From positions 50,532-114,531 of the forward strand of contig JAHYIV010000007.1 of the NCBI GenBank assembly GCA_019429465.1: DNA of 64,000 nt, in the 5' to 3' direction. Below are positions 1-9,745 of the stretch, one piece after another. This DNA comes from Desulfoarculaceae bacterium (lineage in GTDB: Bacteria > Desulfobacterota > Desulfobulbia > Desulfobulbales > Desulfocapsaceae). The notes beneath the pieces were generated by a model, which was given only the letters and a program-made list of their open reading frames with translations, had not been told where the DNA came from and searched no databases. Position 1 is the first letter of the stretch. Every line of letters begins with the position of its first letter. Position numbers and translations under genes: made by a program.

Positions 1-129
1 CTGATAGTGCATCCTGGGCACAGGGCCTGATTCGGCCTCCTGAATCCCGGATCTGTCCTCTGACCGAGGCAGTGATCGAGAAGGACGTGCCGACTGACAC
101 GCCCCCTTCTCGATAAAGGACACATTCTC

Positions 130-1695
130 TTAGAACATGACCTGCACCCCGGCGGTGAGATACCAGTCGTTCTTCATCTGCAGCCCGTTCAGGTTCTGAT
201 AGAGAGGGATGCCCCCTTCGATCCCGATACTGACGGGACCCACGGGGATGCTGGCGCCGATATAGCCGTCGATCCGCTGGCCGCCATAGTTGTTCGGGTC
301 GGCATTCGGTGTCGAAGGCGTCATATAGCGCGTCATCGCGGAGTCACTGTAGCGGTCGTCAAGGGTCTTCTGGATGGCATCGTCATGGCCATCGATACTG
401 CCGGTGTCGCTATAGGACAGGCGAATCCAGGTGGCAACCGGTCCCAGGACCCGCTGCAGCCAGGTGTTCAGTTTCAGGCTGTCGCCCAGGCTGTAATCGT
501 TGTCATTGTTGCCGAGACGCATGGTGTACATCGCCTGCCCGCCCCAGTTCCACAGGGAGTCGTCACTGAGAAAGTTCATGGTCACGGCGGGTTTGAGGTC
601 AACGGTGCCGGAACCAAGCTGCATATCATAGGGGGCGCGATAAGTGCTTCCCATGGCCACGTAATCCTTATCAATATCACCGGTGGGCAGACTGACGCCA
701 AGACTCGCATTCAGGAACTCCGTAAACTTATAGATCCCCCGTAGTTCGGTATCTCCGAGGCCCCTGGTTTTCATGGGAGCCATCTCACCGATGCCCGAAT
801 CCGTGGCATCCCGCCGGCCGAAGCCATTCTTCATTCCTACGTAAGGGGACATATCCATCAGCATCTCCATCTTGGTCTCCAGATAGTTCGCCATCCCCAT
901 TACCGTCAACCGGTCGGTGATCCCGTACATAACCATGAGCATCTGCATGTCCATCTCCATGGTGGTGGGTATCATCATGTAGTTGTTGTAGGGCCGTTCC
1001 CCCGCGGGACCCACCGGGATCTTGTTATAATAATCCTGGGGCAGCCCCCGGTTGTTGCCGACGCTGCTCGCCGTGACATTCGTGGTGCCGTTGCGCAGGC
1101 CGTCCATGGCCATGTGCATGTTCTTCAAATTGACCATCCACATGCCGGCGGGATGGGTATGATAGATATCGTCGCCAAAGGCGGGATTAAAGAGCATTTG
1201 ACCGGCAGGACCATGGCAGGCGGCGTTTCCCTGAGCCCCTTCCCCTTTCGCGGCCTGCAAGACCTCGTCGAAGGTGGCCGGTTGCCCGCCCTTGTCCGCC
1301 ATGAACTTTTTGGCATCCTCATCCCTGGCAAAGGCCCACTTGGGTTCTAAGGTCATAATCCCCTTCTCCTGGCCGCCAATGACCCAACTGGCCGTCCTGG
1401 CATCGATAAGTTCCCTGGTTCCGTAATCCGCCACCATGATCGACTGGACCTGCCGGCCTTCGTTCTTTTTCATATCCAGGGCCGCGCAGTGGATGCTGCA
1501 CAACCCGGCCCTGGTCGCATCGTCGTAGGTAATAAGGACGCGACTGCCGGCAAACACGGCACGGTCCATGCCGCATTGACTGCAGGCCGGCGGTCCTTCC
1601 ACCGCATCGGAAGCCCCGGCCATGGTGCAGGCCAGCAGGTCCAGCAGGTCTCTGCCAAGATCATAAATCGTTTCATCGTTAAAATCTCCTTTCAC
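130..1695 (-). CDS. NosL-like Cys/Met metal-binding domain fused to a Met-rich outer-membrane beta-barrel; N-terminus probably frameshifted
   Basis: N-terminal PACSQCGMDRAVF...CSIHCAAL resembles NosL; C-terminal ~350 aa barrel-like, ends in F; methionine-rich MEMDMQMLMVMYG segment. The GTG start of this ORF overlaps a Shine-Dalgarno for an ATG in another frame. Confidence 0.75.
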   Translation of the reverse strand: MKGDFNDETIYDLGRDLLDLLACTMAGASDAVEGPPACSQCGMDRAVFAGSRVLITYDDATRAGLCSIHCAALDMKKNEGRQVQSIMVADYGTRELIDARTASWVIGGQEKGIMTLEPKWAFARDEDAKKFMADKGGQPATFDEVLQAAKGEGAQGNAACHGPAGQMLFNPAFGDDIYHTHPAGMWMVNLKNMHMAMDGLRNGTTNVTASSVGNNRGLPQDYYNKIPVGPAGERPYNNYMMIPTTMEMDMQMLMVMYGITDRLTVMGMANYLETKMEMLMDMSPYVGMKNGFGRRDATDSGIGEMAPMKTRGLGDTELRGIYKFTEFLNASLGVSLPTGDIDKDYVAMGSTYRAPYDMQLGSGTVDLKPAVTMNFLSDDSLWNWGGQAMYTMRLGNNDNDYSLGDSLKLNTWLQRVLGPVATWIRLSYSDTGSIDGHDDAIQKTLDDRYSDSAMTRYMTPSTPNADPNNYGGQRIDGYIGASIPVGPVSIGIEGGIPLYQNLNGLQMKNDWYLTAGVQVMF

Positions 1696-1774
1696 TGTTT
1701 GAGTTGTCCAATCATCCTGGATAATTGGCCCTGTATGAAATTAAAGATGTACCACTGCGTAGCACGTAGCACAA

Positions 1775-1791
1775 TGCGACAAATTGTCGCA
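1775..1791. promoter_or_regulatory. Perfect palindrome TGCGACAAATTGTCGCA (RegA/PrrA-like box candidate)
   Basis: GCGAC-N5-GTCGC dyad about 100 bp upstream of the NosL-barrel gene. Confidence 0.5.
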
Positions 1792-1846
1792 GGTTATGGC
1801 GGGGTGTACTTGAACAGCTTGCGCTGCTAACTGCAACGATGAATAT

Positions 1847-2404
1847 TCAGCCTGCGGGCCGTCTCCGAGATCGGTCGTTGTCAATAAAGATGTCGCTTTT
1901 GTTGCACCATTGCAAAGGTAGTTTTTCAGAAGCGGGTGTCCAGTGTGCGGCTACCCGCCAGGACAGCACCTTCCTGGTCGCCCAGTCCATGATGGCGATC
2001 AGATACATAAACCCCTTGTGCATGGGAATGTAACTGATGTCGGTTGCCCAGACTTGGTTGGGCTGGTCAATGGTCAGTCCCCGCAACAGGTAGGGATAGA
2101 CCGGGTGTCTGGGCTGCCGCCTGCTGGTGCCGGGCCTGGGCGCCAGGGATTCGACACCTGTGATCCGCATCAGACGACGCATCCGGTCGCGGCCTACAGC
2201 CTGCTCCGGCATTGTCAGCTTGGTTGACAAAGTTCGGGTCCCCATCCAGGGATGCTCCAGGTAGAGCTTGCCGATTCGGTCCATCAGTTCCAGGTCACCA
2301 GCTCTCAGGCCCAAAGCCGGATCACGGTAGAAGCCGGCCCGGGGGAGGCCGAGGAGTTGGCAACGTTTTTCAACGGAAATTTCAGAATCAGCCATGGTGA
2401 TCAC
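1847..2404 (-). pseudogene. IS3-family transposase, N-terminal half (DDE domain truncated)
   Basis: GLTIDQPNQVWATDISYIPMHKGFMYLIAIMDWATRKVLSW typical of IS3 OrfB; then frameshifted and truncated. Confidence 0.85.
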
Positions 2405-2411
2405 CAGCTGT

Positions 2412-2913
2412 TTCCTGCCTGGAGGAAGCCCTGCGCAGGCACGGCAGGCCTGAAATCTTCAACAGCGACCAGGGTTCACAATTCACAAGCGCCGCCTTCA
2501 CAGGCGTGCTGAAACGCGAAGGCATTGCCATCAGCATGGATGGCCGGGGCCGAGCATTTGACAATATCTTCGTTGAGCGACTCTGGCGCAATGTCAAACA
2601 TGAAGACGTGTATCTGAAGGGCTATGCCACGATGATCGAATTGACGGCTGGACTGGCCGAGTATTTCACCTTTTATAACGGCGAACGTCCGCACCAGTCG
2701 TTGGGATATAAGACACCTGACGTCGTATATAAAACCGCCATGGGAGGCGGGGCTGTGATTGTGGACAAGTACCCACGCCCGGTTGATGGAACCCCTGTTC
2801 CGCTACGCTCCACAGGGGTTCCATCAACCACGGAGTCAGTATCAGAAGTACCAGCAGAGGCTAAAACGGGGCAGCGCCGACCATCTGTGCCTGAAGTTGA
2901 ATGTGTAGCTTAA
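2412..2913 (+). pseudogene. IS3-family transposase, C-terminal half, inverted relative to the N-terminal half
   Basis: Frame reads LEEALRRHGRPEIFNSDQGSQFTSAAF...FVERLWRNVKHEDVYLKGY...FYNGERPHQSLGYKTP. Confidence 0.85.
2781..2829. repeat. Perfect 18-bp inverted repeat, 13-nt loop
   Basis: GGTTGATGGAACCCCTGT...ACAGGGGTTCCATCAACC. Confidence 0.9.
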
Positions 2914-3024
2914 ACTCAGTGGATTATTGTCTTGACTCTGGGGTCCACTTTAGGCCGCCTTAAAAGTATCCCCAAAAAAATATTGACATGGCAACTATTT
3001 TTGTATATATGACACTTTCCATTA

Positions 3025-3039
3025 AACGTTCGTTATAAT
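3025..3039 (+). promoter_or_regulatory. Putative TetR operator AACG-TT-CGTT overlapping a -10 TATAAT
   Basis: Dyad overlapping TATAAT (3034-3039), 30 bp upstream of the tetR start. Confidence 0.4.
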
Positions 3040-3068
3040 TTTAGCATTTTTCAGCCTAAGGCAATGCA

Positions 3069-3668
3069 ATGACAAAGCCCATCACCAAGAAAAAAACGCG
3101 GGATGAGATTCTGGAATTGGCAGTTCCACTTTTTGCTAAAGATGGCTACGACGGAGTTTCCATGCGGGATGTAGCCGCTGCCACAGGGCTCACCCCTGCT
3201 GCGCTTTACTATCATTTTAACGACAAGGAACACCTGTATATATCTGTCGTTATTAATGATTTTACGGGAAAGTCGACCGTGCTGTCAGATATCATCAAGG
3301 GACCTGAGCCACCGTGGGAACGACTGGAGAAATTCATTGAGGGGCTCGTCAATCTGACTGCGAGTGATCAGAATTTCTTGCGTTTGATGCAATGGGTGAA
3401 GTTGGACAGCGACGAGGTTCGCCAGCACAAGTTAGCGGAGTATGTATTCAGTGACCTGTTTGTCTCTGTTCATGATTTGGTCGCCGAACTGAACTCGGGC
3501 CATGACGCCTACATGCTGGCAATATCGATCTTCGGCTTAATCACTTTCCCTTTTGAATCAATGACAATCCATAAATTCATGCCAGGATATCGGCCCGAAC
3601 ATGACCAACCGGCCGTGATTGCGAAACACGTGATTAAGTTATTACGCTCAGGTGGCAAAATACAATAA
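3069..3668 (+). CDS. TetR/AcrR family transcriptional regulator
   Basis: N-terminal HTH GVSMRDVAAATGLTPAALYYHFNDKEHLY; upstream of RND operon. Confidence 0.92.
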   Translation: MTKPITKKKTRDEILELAVPLFAKDGYDGVSMRDVAAATGLTPAALYYHFNDKEHLYISVVINDFTGKSTVLSDIIKGPEPPWERLEKFIEGLVNLTASDQNFLRLMQWVKLDSDEVRQHKLAEYVFSDLFVSVHDLVAELNSGHDAYMLAISIFGLITFPFESMTIHKFMPGYRPEHDQPAVIAKHVIKLLRSGGKIQ

Positions 3669-3777
3669 TGCTGTCATGCCACGACTCGCATCATCAAGAT
3701 TGTCACGCGATACAGCCGCCCTCATCAATCTCTTTCTATAACCAGTAATCTTTACTCCAAATCGTCGAGGTATTTGT

Positions 3778-4995
3778 ATGCACCAAACACACAGCAGAAT
3801 TCTTGTTTTCCTCATGGGGGTATTCATTGCCGGGCTGTCGCTCACCAGCTGCAAAACGACGCCGGACGACGGGCCTCCTCCCAGGCCCCCCCGCGAAGTC
3901 GGGTTTGTCGTTATCAAGCCCGAGCGGATTTCCATAACCACGGAATTGTCGGGACGGACTTCCGCCTTCCAGGTCGCCGAAATACGCCCTCAGGTCAGCG
4001 GTCTGATTCAGAAACGACTCTTTGTCGAAGGCTCTCAGGTCAAGGTCGGCCAAGTGCTCTATCAGATTGATGCCGCTCCCCTGGAGGCAACGCTCAAAAA
4101 CGCCCAGGCCGCTCTCCACCGTGCTGAAGCCAGCCTGCCGTCTGTTCAAGCGAAGGCAGAGCGTTTCAAGAACCTGGTCGCAATCAAGGCGGTAAGTCAG
4201 CAGGACTATGACGACATGGCCGCCGCGCTAGCCCAGATCACGGCCGACATACAGTATTGGAGCGCGACAGTCGAGACGGCCCGCATCAATCTGGCATACA
4301 CCAGGATCACCGCGCCAATCTCCGGACGCATCGGCAGATCAAACGTTACCGCCGGCGCTATTGTCACGGCCTATCAGCCGATCCCCCTGGCCACTATCCA
4401 GCAGCTCGATCCCATTTACGTAGATGTGCCCCAATCCACCACCGACCTGCTTCGCCTGCAGAGCCGTTTGCAGAAGGGCAGTCTCAATCAGCACGAAAAG
4501 GATCAGGACAAGGTCAAACTCATCCTGGAAGACGGCGCGCCCTATGCGCTGGAAGGGACCCTGCAATTCAGTGATGTCACCGTCGACCCGACCACCGGCT
4601 CGATCACTCTGCGGGCGCTCTTTCCCAATCCGGATGGGGTATTGCTGCCGGGGATGTTTGTCCAGACGATTATTAAAGAAGGGGTGAGCGCACAGGCGCT
4701 TCTCGTCCCGCAGCAGGGCGTCTCCCGCGATCCGAAGGGGAATCCCTATGCCCTGATCATCGATGCCGACAGCAAGGCTGGTTTTCGGCCACTCACCCTC
4801 GACCGGGCCATTGGTGACAAATGGCTGGTTACGGCCGGCCTTGCACCCGGCGATCAGGTGATCGTCGAAGGACTGCTGATGCTGCGGCCGGGCACACCGG
4901 TAAAAGGTCTTCCTTTTGAGCCGGCGCCTGCCGGGCAGGCGCCGGCGAGCAGCCCCGACGCACCGTCCCAGAAGCGCAGTGAAGGAGGCGTGTGA
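3778..4995 (+). CDS. RND efflux periplasmic adaptor (AcrA/MexA-like)
   Basis: Lipobox-like SCK; barrel-sandwich motifs; operon context. Confidence 0.93.
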   Translation: MHQTHSRILVFLMGVFIAGLSLTSCKTTPDDGPPPRPPREVGFVVIKPERISITTELSGRTSAFQVAEIRPQVSGLIQKRLFVEGSQVKVGQVLYQIDAAPLEATLKNAQAALHRAEASLPSVQAKAERFKNLVAIKAVSQQDYDDMAAALAQITADIQYWSATVETARINLAYTRITAPISGRIGRSNVTAGAIVTAYQPIPLATIQQLDPIYVDVPQSTTDLLRLQSRLQKGSLNQHEKDQDKVKLILEDGAPYALEGTLQFSDVTVDPTTGSITLRALFPNPDGVLLPGMFVQTIIKEGVSAQALLVPQQGVSRDPKGNPYALIIDADSKAGFRPLTLDRAIGDKWLVTAGLAPGDQVIVEGLLMLRPGTPVKGLPFEPAPAGQAPASSPDAPSQKRSEGGV

Positions 4996-7900
4996 TGTTA
5001 TCACGATTCTTTCTGGAGCGCCCGGTCTTTGCCTGGGTTATCGCCATTATCATGATGACTGCCGGCGGACTGGCGATCTATAACCTGCCAATCGCCCAGT
5101 ATCCGCCCATCGCCCCGCCGTCCATCGCCATCGATTCTTTCTTCCCCGGGGCCTCGGGCGAGACCGTTGAAAACACCGTGACCCAGATCATTGAGCAGAA
5201 GATGACGGGCTTGGACGATATGCTCTACCTGTCCGGCACCAGTTCATCGTCCGGCGCCTCCCGGGTCGAACTGACCTTTGCCCCGGGGACCGATCCGGAT
5301 GTCGCCTGGTCCAAGGTGCAGAACAAGCTGCAGCTGGCCATGGCCAGCCTGCCCGATGTGGTGCAACGCTCCGGGGTCAAGGTCAGCAAATCGACCCGCA
5401 ACTTTCTGATGATTGTCAGCCTGATCTCCGAAGACGGCAGTATGAACGGCAACGATCTGCGGGACTACGCCCAATCCAATCTGGAGAAGATTCTCTCCCG
5501 GGTGCCGGGGGTCGGCGAGGTGGAGAATTTCGGCTCCCAGTACGCCATGCGGGTCTGGGTCAACCCCGACAAGCTGAACAGTTACAACCTGACCATGGAA
5601 GATGTCATCCTGGCGCTCAGGGCCTATAACGTCGAGATCTCCGCCGGTCAATTAGGTGGGGCACCGGCCATGGAGGGTCAGCGCCTGAACGCCGCCATTA
5701 TCGTTCAGCATCTGCTCCAGACCCCGGAAGAGTTTGCCGCCATTCCTATCCGCATCAATCCGGACGGCTCGACGGTCCGGGTCAAAGACATCGGTCGCAC
5801 GGAACTGGGCACAGAGCGCTCCGATATTGTGGCCAACTACAACGGCAAACCCGCCGCCGGCCTGGCCATCAGGCAGGCCGCCGGCGCCAATGCACTGGAG
5901 ACCGCCGATGCCGTCAAGCAGAAACTGGTGGAGATGAGCCAGTATTTCCCGCCCGGCATGAAGGTGATTTACCCCTACGACACCACCCCCTTCACCAAGG
6001 TGGCGATCGACGAGGTGGTCAGGACCCTGTTCGAGGCTGTCTTACTGGTCTTTTTGATCATGTATCTGTTCATGGGAAATCTCCGGGCTACCCTGATTCC
6101 AACCATCGCGGTGCCGATAGTGCTGCTCGGGACCCTGGGGATTCTGGCACTGTTCGGCTTCACCATCAATATGCTGACCATGTTTGCCATGGTGCTGGCC
6201 ATCGGCCTGCTGGTAGATGATGCCATTGTGGTGGTTGAAAACGTCGAGCGGATCATGACTGAAGAGGGTCTCTCACCCAAGGAGGCAACCGCCAAGTCAA
6301 TGGACCAGATCACCAGTGCCCTGATCGGCATCGGCCTGGTCCTGTCGGCGGTCTTCGGCCCCATGGCCTTCTTCCCCGGCTCCACCGGGGTCATTTATCG
6401 CCAGTTTTCCGTGACCGTTATCTCGTCCATGCTCCTGTCAGTGGTCGTGGCCCTGGTTCTGACCCCGGTGCTCTGCGCCACAATGCTCAAACCGATCCCC
6501 AAGGGCCACGAACCCTCGGATAACGCGATCTGGTTTTTGCGGCCCTTCTTCCGCTGGTTCGACCGGACATTCTTCCGCGCCCGCGCCCATTATGTTACGT
6601 GGGTCGGTCGGGTGCTGGCCAAAAAACTGCGCTACCTGTTCCTTTTCGTACTCATTGTGGTCGCCATGGCCTATCTGTTCCAGCGCATGCCTACATCCTA
6701 TATTCCGGATGAAGACCAGGGAATCCTGATGGTCATGGCCATGCTTCCGTCCGGTTCCACCCTGGAGCAGACCGAGACGGTCATTAACAAGGTCAAAGAT
6801 CATTTTCTGGAGCAGGAGAAAGAGGGGGTCGATTCCATCATGACTATCGCCGGTATGAGTTTCAGTGGCGATGGACAGAACATGGCGATGGGCTTTGTCA
6901 AACTCAAGGACTGGAATCTGCGCCAGCGTCCGGATCTCACGGTCGGGGCCATCGCCGGCCGGGCCATGGGATCCTTTTCTCAGATTAAAGAGGCTATGGT
7001 CTTCGCCTTCCCGCCACCGCCAGTCATTGAACTGGGGATGGCCACCGGCTTTGATCTGCAGCTCCAGGACCGCAGCGGTTTAGGCCACAAGCAATTGATG
7101 GAGGTCCGTAACCAGCTCCTCGGCATGGCAGCCCAGGATCCCCGCCTGGTCAGGGTTCGCCCCAATAGCATGGAAGATGTGGCCGAATACCACATCGATG
7201 TGGACTGGGACAAGGCCGGCGCCCTGGGGATTTCCATCAATTCCATTCACAACACCATTGCGGCGTCCTTTGGCAGCGCCTATGTCAACGACTTTATCCA
7301 GGGCGGTCGGGTCAAAAAAGTCTATGCCCAGGCCGACGCCCCTTATCGCATGCTGCCCCAGGATCTGGAAAAACTCTATCTGCGGAACAACGTCGGCAAG
7401 ATGGTCCCCTTGTCTTCTTTCGCCTCGGGCCGTTGGGCCACGGGTTCGCCCAAGCTGGAGCGTTTCAACGGCTTCCCGTCGATCAATATCTGGGGCGAGC
7501 CTGCTCCGGGACGCAGTTCCGGCGAGGCAATGGCTGCCATGGAAGAGATTATCGCCAAGCTGCCGCAGGGGATTGGCCATGCCTGGACCGGACTCTCCTA
7601 TCAAGAGCGGATGGCCGGCTCCCAGGCGCCCTTGCTCTATGCCTTTTCGATCTTTGCCATCTTCCTCTGCCTGGCAGCCCTGTATGAGAGCTGGCCCATC
7701 CCCATCTCCATTCTGCTGACCATGCCGTTGGGAGTCATCGGCGGGGTAATCGCCTCCAGCATGCGGGGAATGCCCAATGACGTCTATTTCCAGATCGGCC
7801 TGTTGACCACCTTGGGCTTGACCACCAAAAATGCCATCCTCATCGTCCAGTTCGCCAGGGCCAGGATTGACGAGGGCGAGGGTTTGATAGAGGCAACCCT

Positions 7901-8180
7901 GGAAGCGGCCAAGCTCAGGCTGCGGCCGATTATCATGACTTCCATGGCCTTCGGCTTCGGCATCCTGCCGCTGGCTCTGGCCAGCGGGGCGGGATCAGGG
8001 GCGCAACGGGCCATTGGTACCGGCGTGCTGGGCGGGATGATCACCTCAACCTTTCTGGTCATTTTATTCGCGCCGCTCTTTTACGTGCTGATCTATAAGG
8101 TGCTGGGAAGATACAGAAAGAAAGTAACCATCGCACATCATATTGAAGAAACGACCCCAGGGGGGCACGCGCATGAATAG
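4992..8180 (+). CDS. RND efflux inner-membrane transporter (AcrB/MexB-like, HAE1)
   Basis: 1062 aa; RFFLERPVFAWVIAIIMMTAGGLAIYNLPIAQYP; GLLVDDAIVVVENVERIM. Confidence 0.97.
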   Translation: MMLSRFFLERPVFAWVIAIIMMTAGGLAIYNLPIAQYPPIAPPSIAIDSFFPGASGETVENTVTQIIEQKMTGLDDMLYLSGTSSSSGASRVELTFAPGTDPDVAWSKVQNKLQLAMASLPDVVQRSGVKVSKSTRNFLMIVSLISEDGSMNGNDLRDYAQSNLEKILSRVPGVGEVENFGSQYAMRVWVNPDKLNSYNLTMEDVILALRAYNVEISAGQLGGAPAMEGQRLNAAIIVQHLLQTPEEFAAIPIRINPDGSTVRVKDIGRTELGTERSDIVANYNGKPAAGLAIRQAAGANALETADAVKQKLVEMSQYFPPGMKVIYPYDTTPFTKVAIDEVVRTLFEAVLLVFLIMYLFMGNLRATLIPTIAVPIVLLGTLGILALFGFTINMLTMFAMVLAIGLLVDDAIVVVENVERIMTEEGLSPKEATAKSMDQITSALIGIGLVLSAVFGPMAFFPGSTGVIYRQFSVTVISSMLLSVVVALVLTPVLCATMLKPIPKGHEPSDNAIWFLRPFFRWFDRTFFRARAHYVTWVGRVLAKKLRYLFLFVLIVVAMAYLFQRMPTSYIPDEDQGILMVMAMLPSGSTLEQTETVINKVKDHFLEQEKEGVDSIMTIAGMSFSGDGQNMAMGFVKLKDWNLRQRPDLTVGAIAGRAMGSFSQIKEAMVFAFPPPPVIELGMATGFDLQLQDRSGLGHKQLMEVRNQLLGMAAQDPRLVRVRPNSMEDVAEYHIDVDWDKAGALGISINSIHNTIAASFGSAYVNDFIQGGRVKKVYAQADAPYRMLPQDLEKLYLRNNVGKMVPLSSFASGRWATGSPKLERFNGFPSINIWGEPAPGRSSGEAMAAMEEIIAKLPQGIGHAWTGLSYQERMAGSQAPLLYAFSIFAIFLCLAALYESWPIPISILLTMPLGVIGGVIASSMRGMPNDVYFQIGLLTTLGLTTKNAILIVQFARARIDEGEGLIEATLEAAKLRLRPIIMTSMAFGFGILPLALASGAGSGAQRAIGTGVLGGMITSTFLVILFAPLFYVLIYKVLGRYRKKVTIAHHIEETTPGGHAHE

Positions 8181-9639
8181 ACGACTCTTGTTGCTTTTGG
8201 CCGGTGTCGGCCTCATTGTCGGTGGCTGTTCTCTGGCCCCCAGATACGAACAACCTCAGGCGCCGATTCCAGACCAGTGGCCGCAGGGCGAGGCCTACCA
8301 GACCATCCGAAACACATCCTCTGCGCCGAACATCCCGGAGCTCTCCCGGCAGGATTTTTTTGCCGATGCCAAGCTCATACAGGTCATCGAACTTGCCCTG
8401 GCCAACAACCTGGATCTGCGGCTGGCAGCCCTGAACGTGGAACGAGCGCGCGCCATGTATGGCATTCAACGGGCAGAATTATTGCCCTCGGTGAACGCTG
8501 CCGGCGGGGGCGGCAAGCAGCGCCTTTCCGCCGACCTGATCAACCCCGGGGATGCAAGGACACGCGAACAGTACAGCCTTGATCTGGGTGTTGCTGCCTG
8601 GGAAATCGATTTCTTCGGCCGTATTCGCAACTTGAGTGACCAGGTACTGGAAGAATACCTGGCCACGGATGAGGCCAGGCGTGGCGCCCAGATCATGCTG
8701 GTGGCCGAGGTTGCCAAGGTCTACCTCACCCTGGCTGCGGACCGGGAACACCTGAAATTAGGTCGATCCACCCTTGAAAGCCAACAAGCCGCCTACGGCT
8801 TGATACAAAAACGGTATGATGTCGGGGTTGCAACCGAGCTTGATCTGCGTCGGGCCCAAGTCCCGATGGATACGGCCACAGGAGATATCGCCCGCTATAC
8901 GCAACTGGTGGCGCAGGATCAAAATGCCCTGCATCTTCTTGCTGGTTCTCCGGTGCCGGAGGAACTGCTGCCGGCTGATCTTAAGAGCATCACCCTGCCC
9001 CGGGAGATTTCTCCGGGGCTGTCCTCCGAGGTGCTTTTGCTGCGACCTGACATTGTGGCGGCGGAACATCGCCTCAAGGGGGCCTATGCCTTTATCGGCG
9101 CGGCCAGGGCCGCCTTCTTTCCCCGCATTTCGCTGACCAGCTCGATTGGCACCGCCAGCAATGAGCTTTCAGGTCTCTTCGGCTCGGGGACAGACACCTG
9201 GGGCTTCACGCCGCGGATCATTATGCCCATTTTTGACGCCCGCGTCTGGGCCGCACTGCGGGTCAGCAAGGCCGACCGGGAAATCATCCTGACCCAGTAT
9301 GAGAAGGCAATTCAGACAGCCTTCAGAGAGGTTGCCGATGCCCTTGCCGTGCAGGGTACAATAGAGCAGCAGGTCGCGGCGCAACAATCGCTGGTCTATG
9401 CCGTTGCAGAAACATATCGGCTCGCCGATATACGCTACACGGAAGGAATTGACAGTTACCTCAGCGTCCTTGATGCGCAACGCTCCCATTTTGCGGCGCA
9501 GCAGGCGCTTGTGGCGCTCCGGTTGGCCAAATCCGCCAATCGGGTGCGATTATATGCAGTATTGGGCGGAGGCGGGGAGCAGTCTGGCGCGTCCCTGGAC
9601 AGTAGTGGCGATGAAACCAGAAAGAGGAATGGTGAATAA
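8173..9639 (+). CDS. Outer-membrane efflux lipoprotein (NodT/OprM family)
   Basis: Lipobox VGGCSLAPRYEQP; TolC-like coiled coil; start inside the listed 8143 ORF. Confidence 0.93.
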   Translation: MNRRLLLLLAGVGLIVGGCSLAPRYEQPQAPIPDQWPQGEAYQTIRNTSSAPNIPELSRQDFFADAKLIQVIELALANNLDLRLAALNVERARAMYGIQRAELLPSVNAAGGGGKQRLSADLINPGDARTREQYSLDLGVAAWEIDFFGRIRNLSDQVLEEYLATDEARRGAQIMLVAEVAKVYLTLAADREHLKLGRSTLESQQAAYGLIQKRYDVGVATELDLRRAQVPMDTATGDIARYTQLVAQDQNALHLLAGSPVPEELLPADLKSITLPREISPGLSSEVLLLRPDIVAAEHRLKGAYAFIGAARAAFFPRISLTSSIGTASNELSGLFGSGTDTWGFTPRIIMPIFDARVWAALRVSKADREIILTQYEKAIQTAFREVADALAVQGTIEQQVAAQQSLVYAVAETYRLADIRYTEGIDSYLSVLDAQRSHFAAQQALVALRLAKSANRVRLYAVLGGGGEQSGASLDSSGDETRKRNGE

Positions 9640-9662
9640 AATTGGAGGTGTTTTTTAGTGCA

Positions 9663-9684
9663 ACGATGCGCTATAATGCATCGT
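9663..9684 (+). promoter_or_regulatory. Inverted repeat ACGATGC-N8-GCATCGT enclosing a -10 TATAAT
   Basis: Dyad with TATAAT at 9672-9677 in its loop. Confidence 0.4.
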
Positions 9685-9745
9685 CATGAGGTGCTGCGCC
9701 TCGAATTTGAATCTGTCTCCCGTAATAAATACTCAGGAGAAAACC

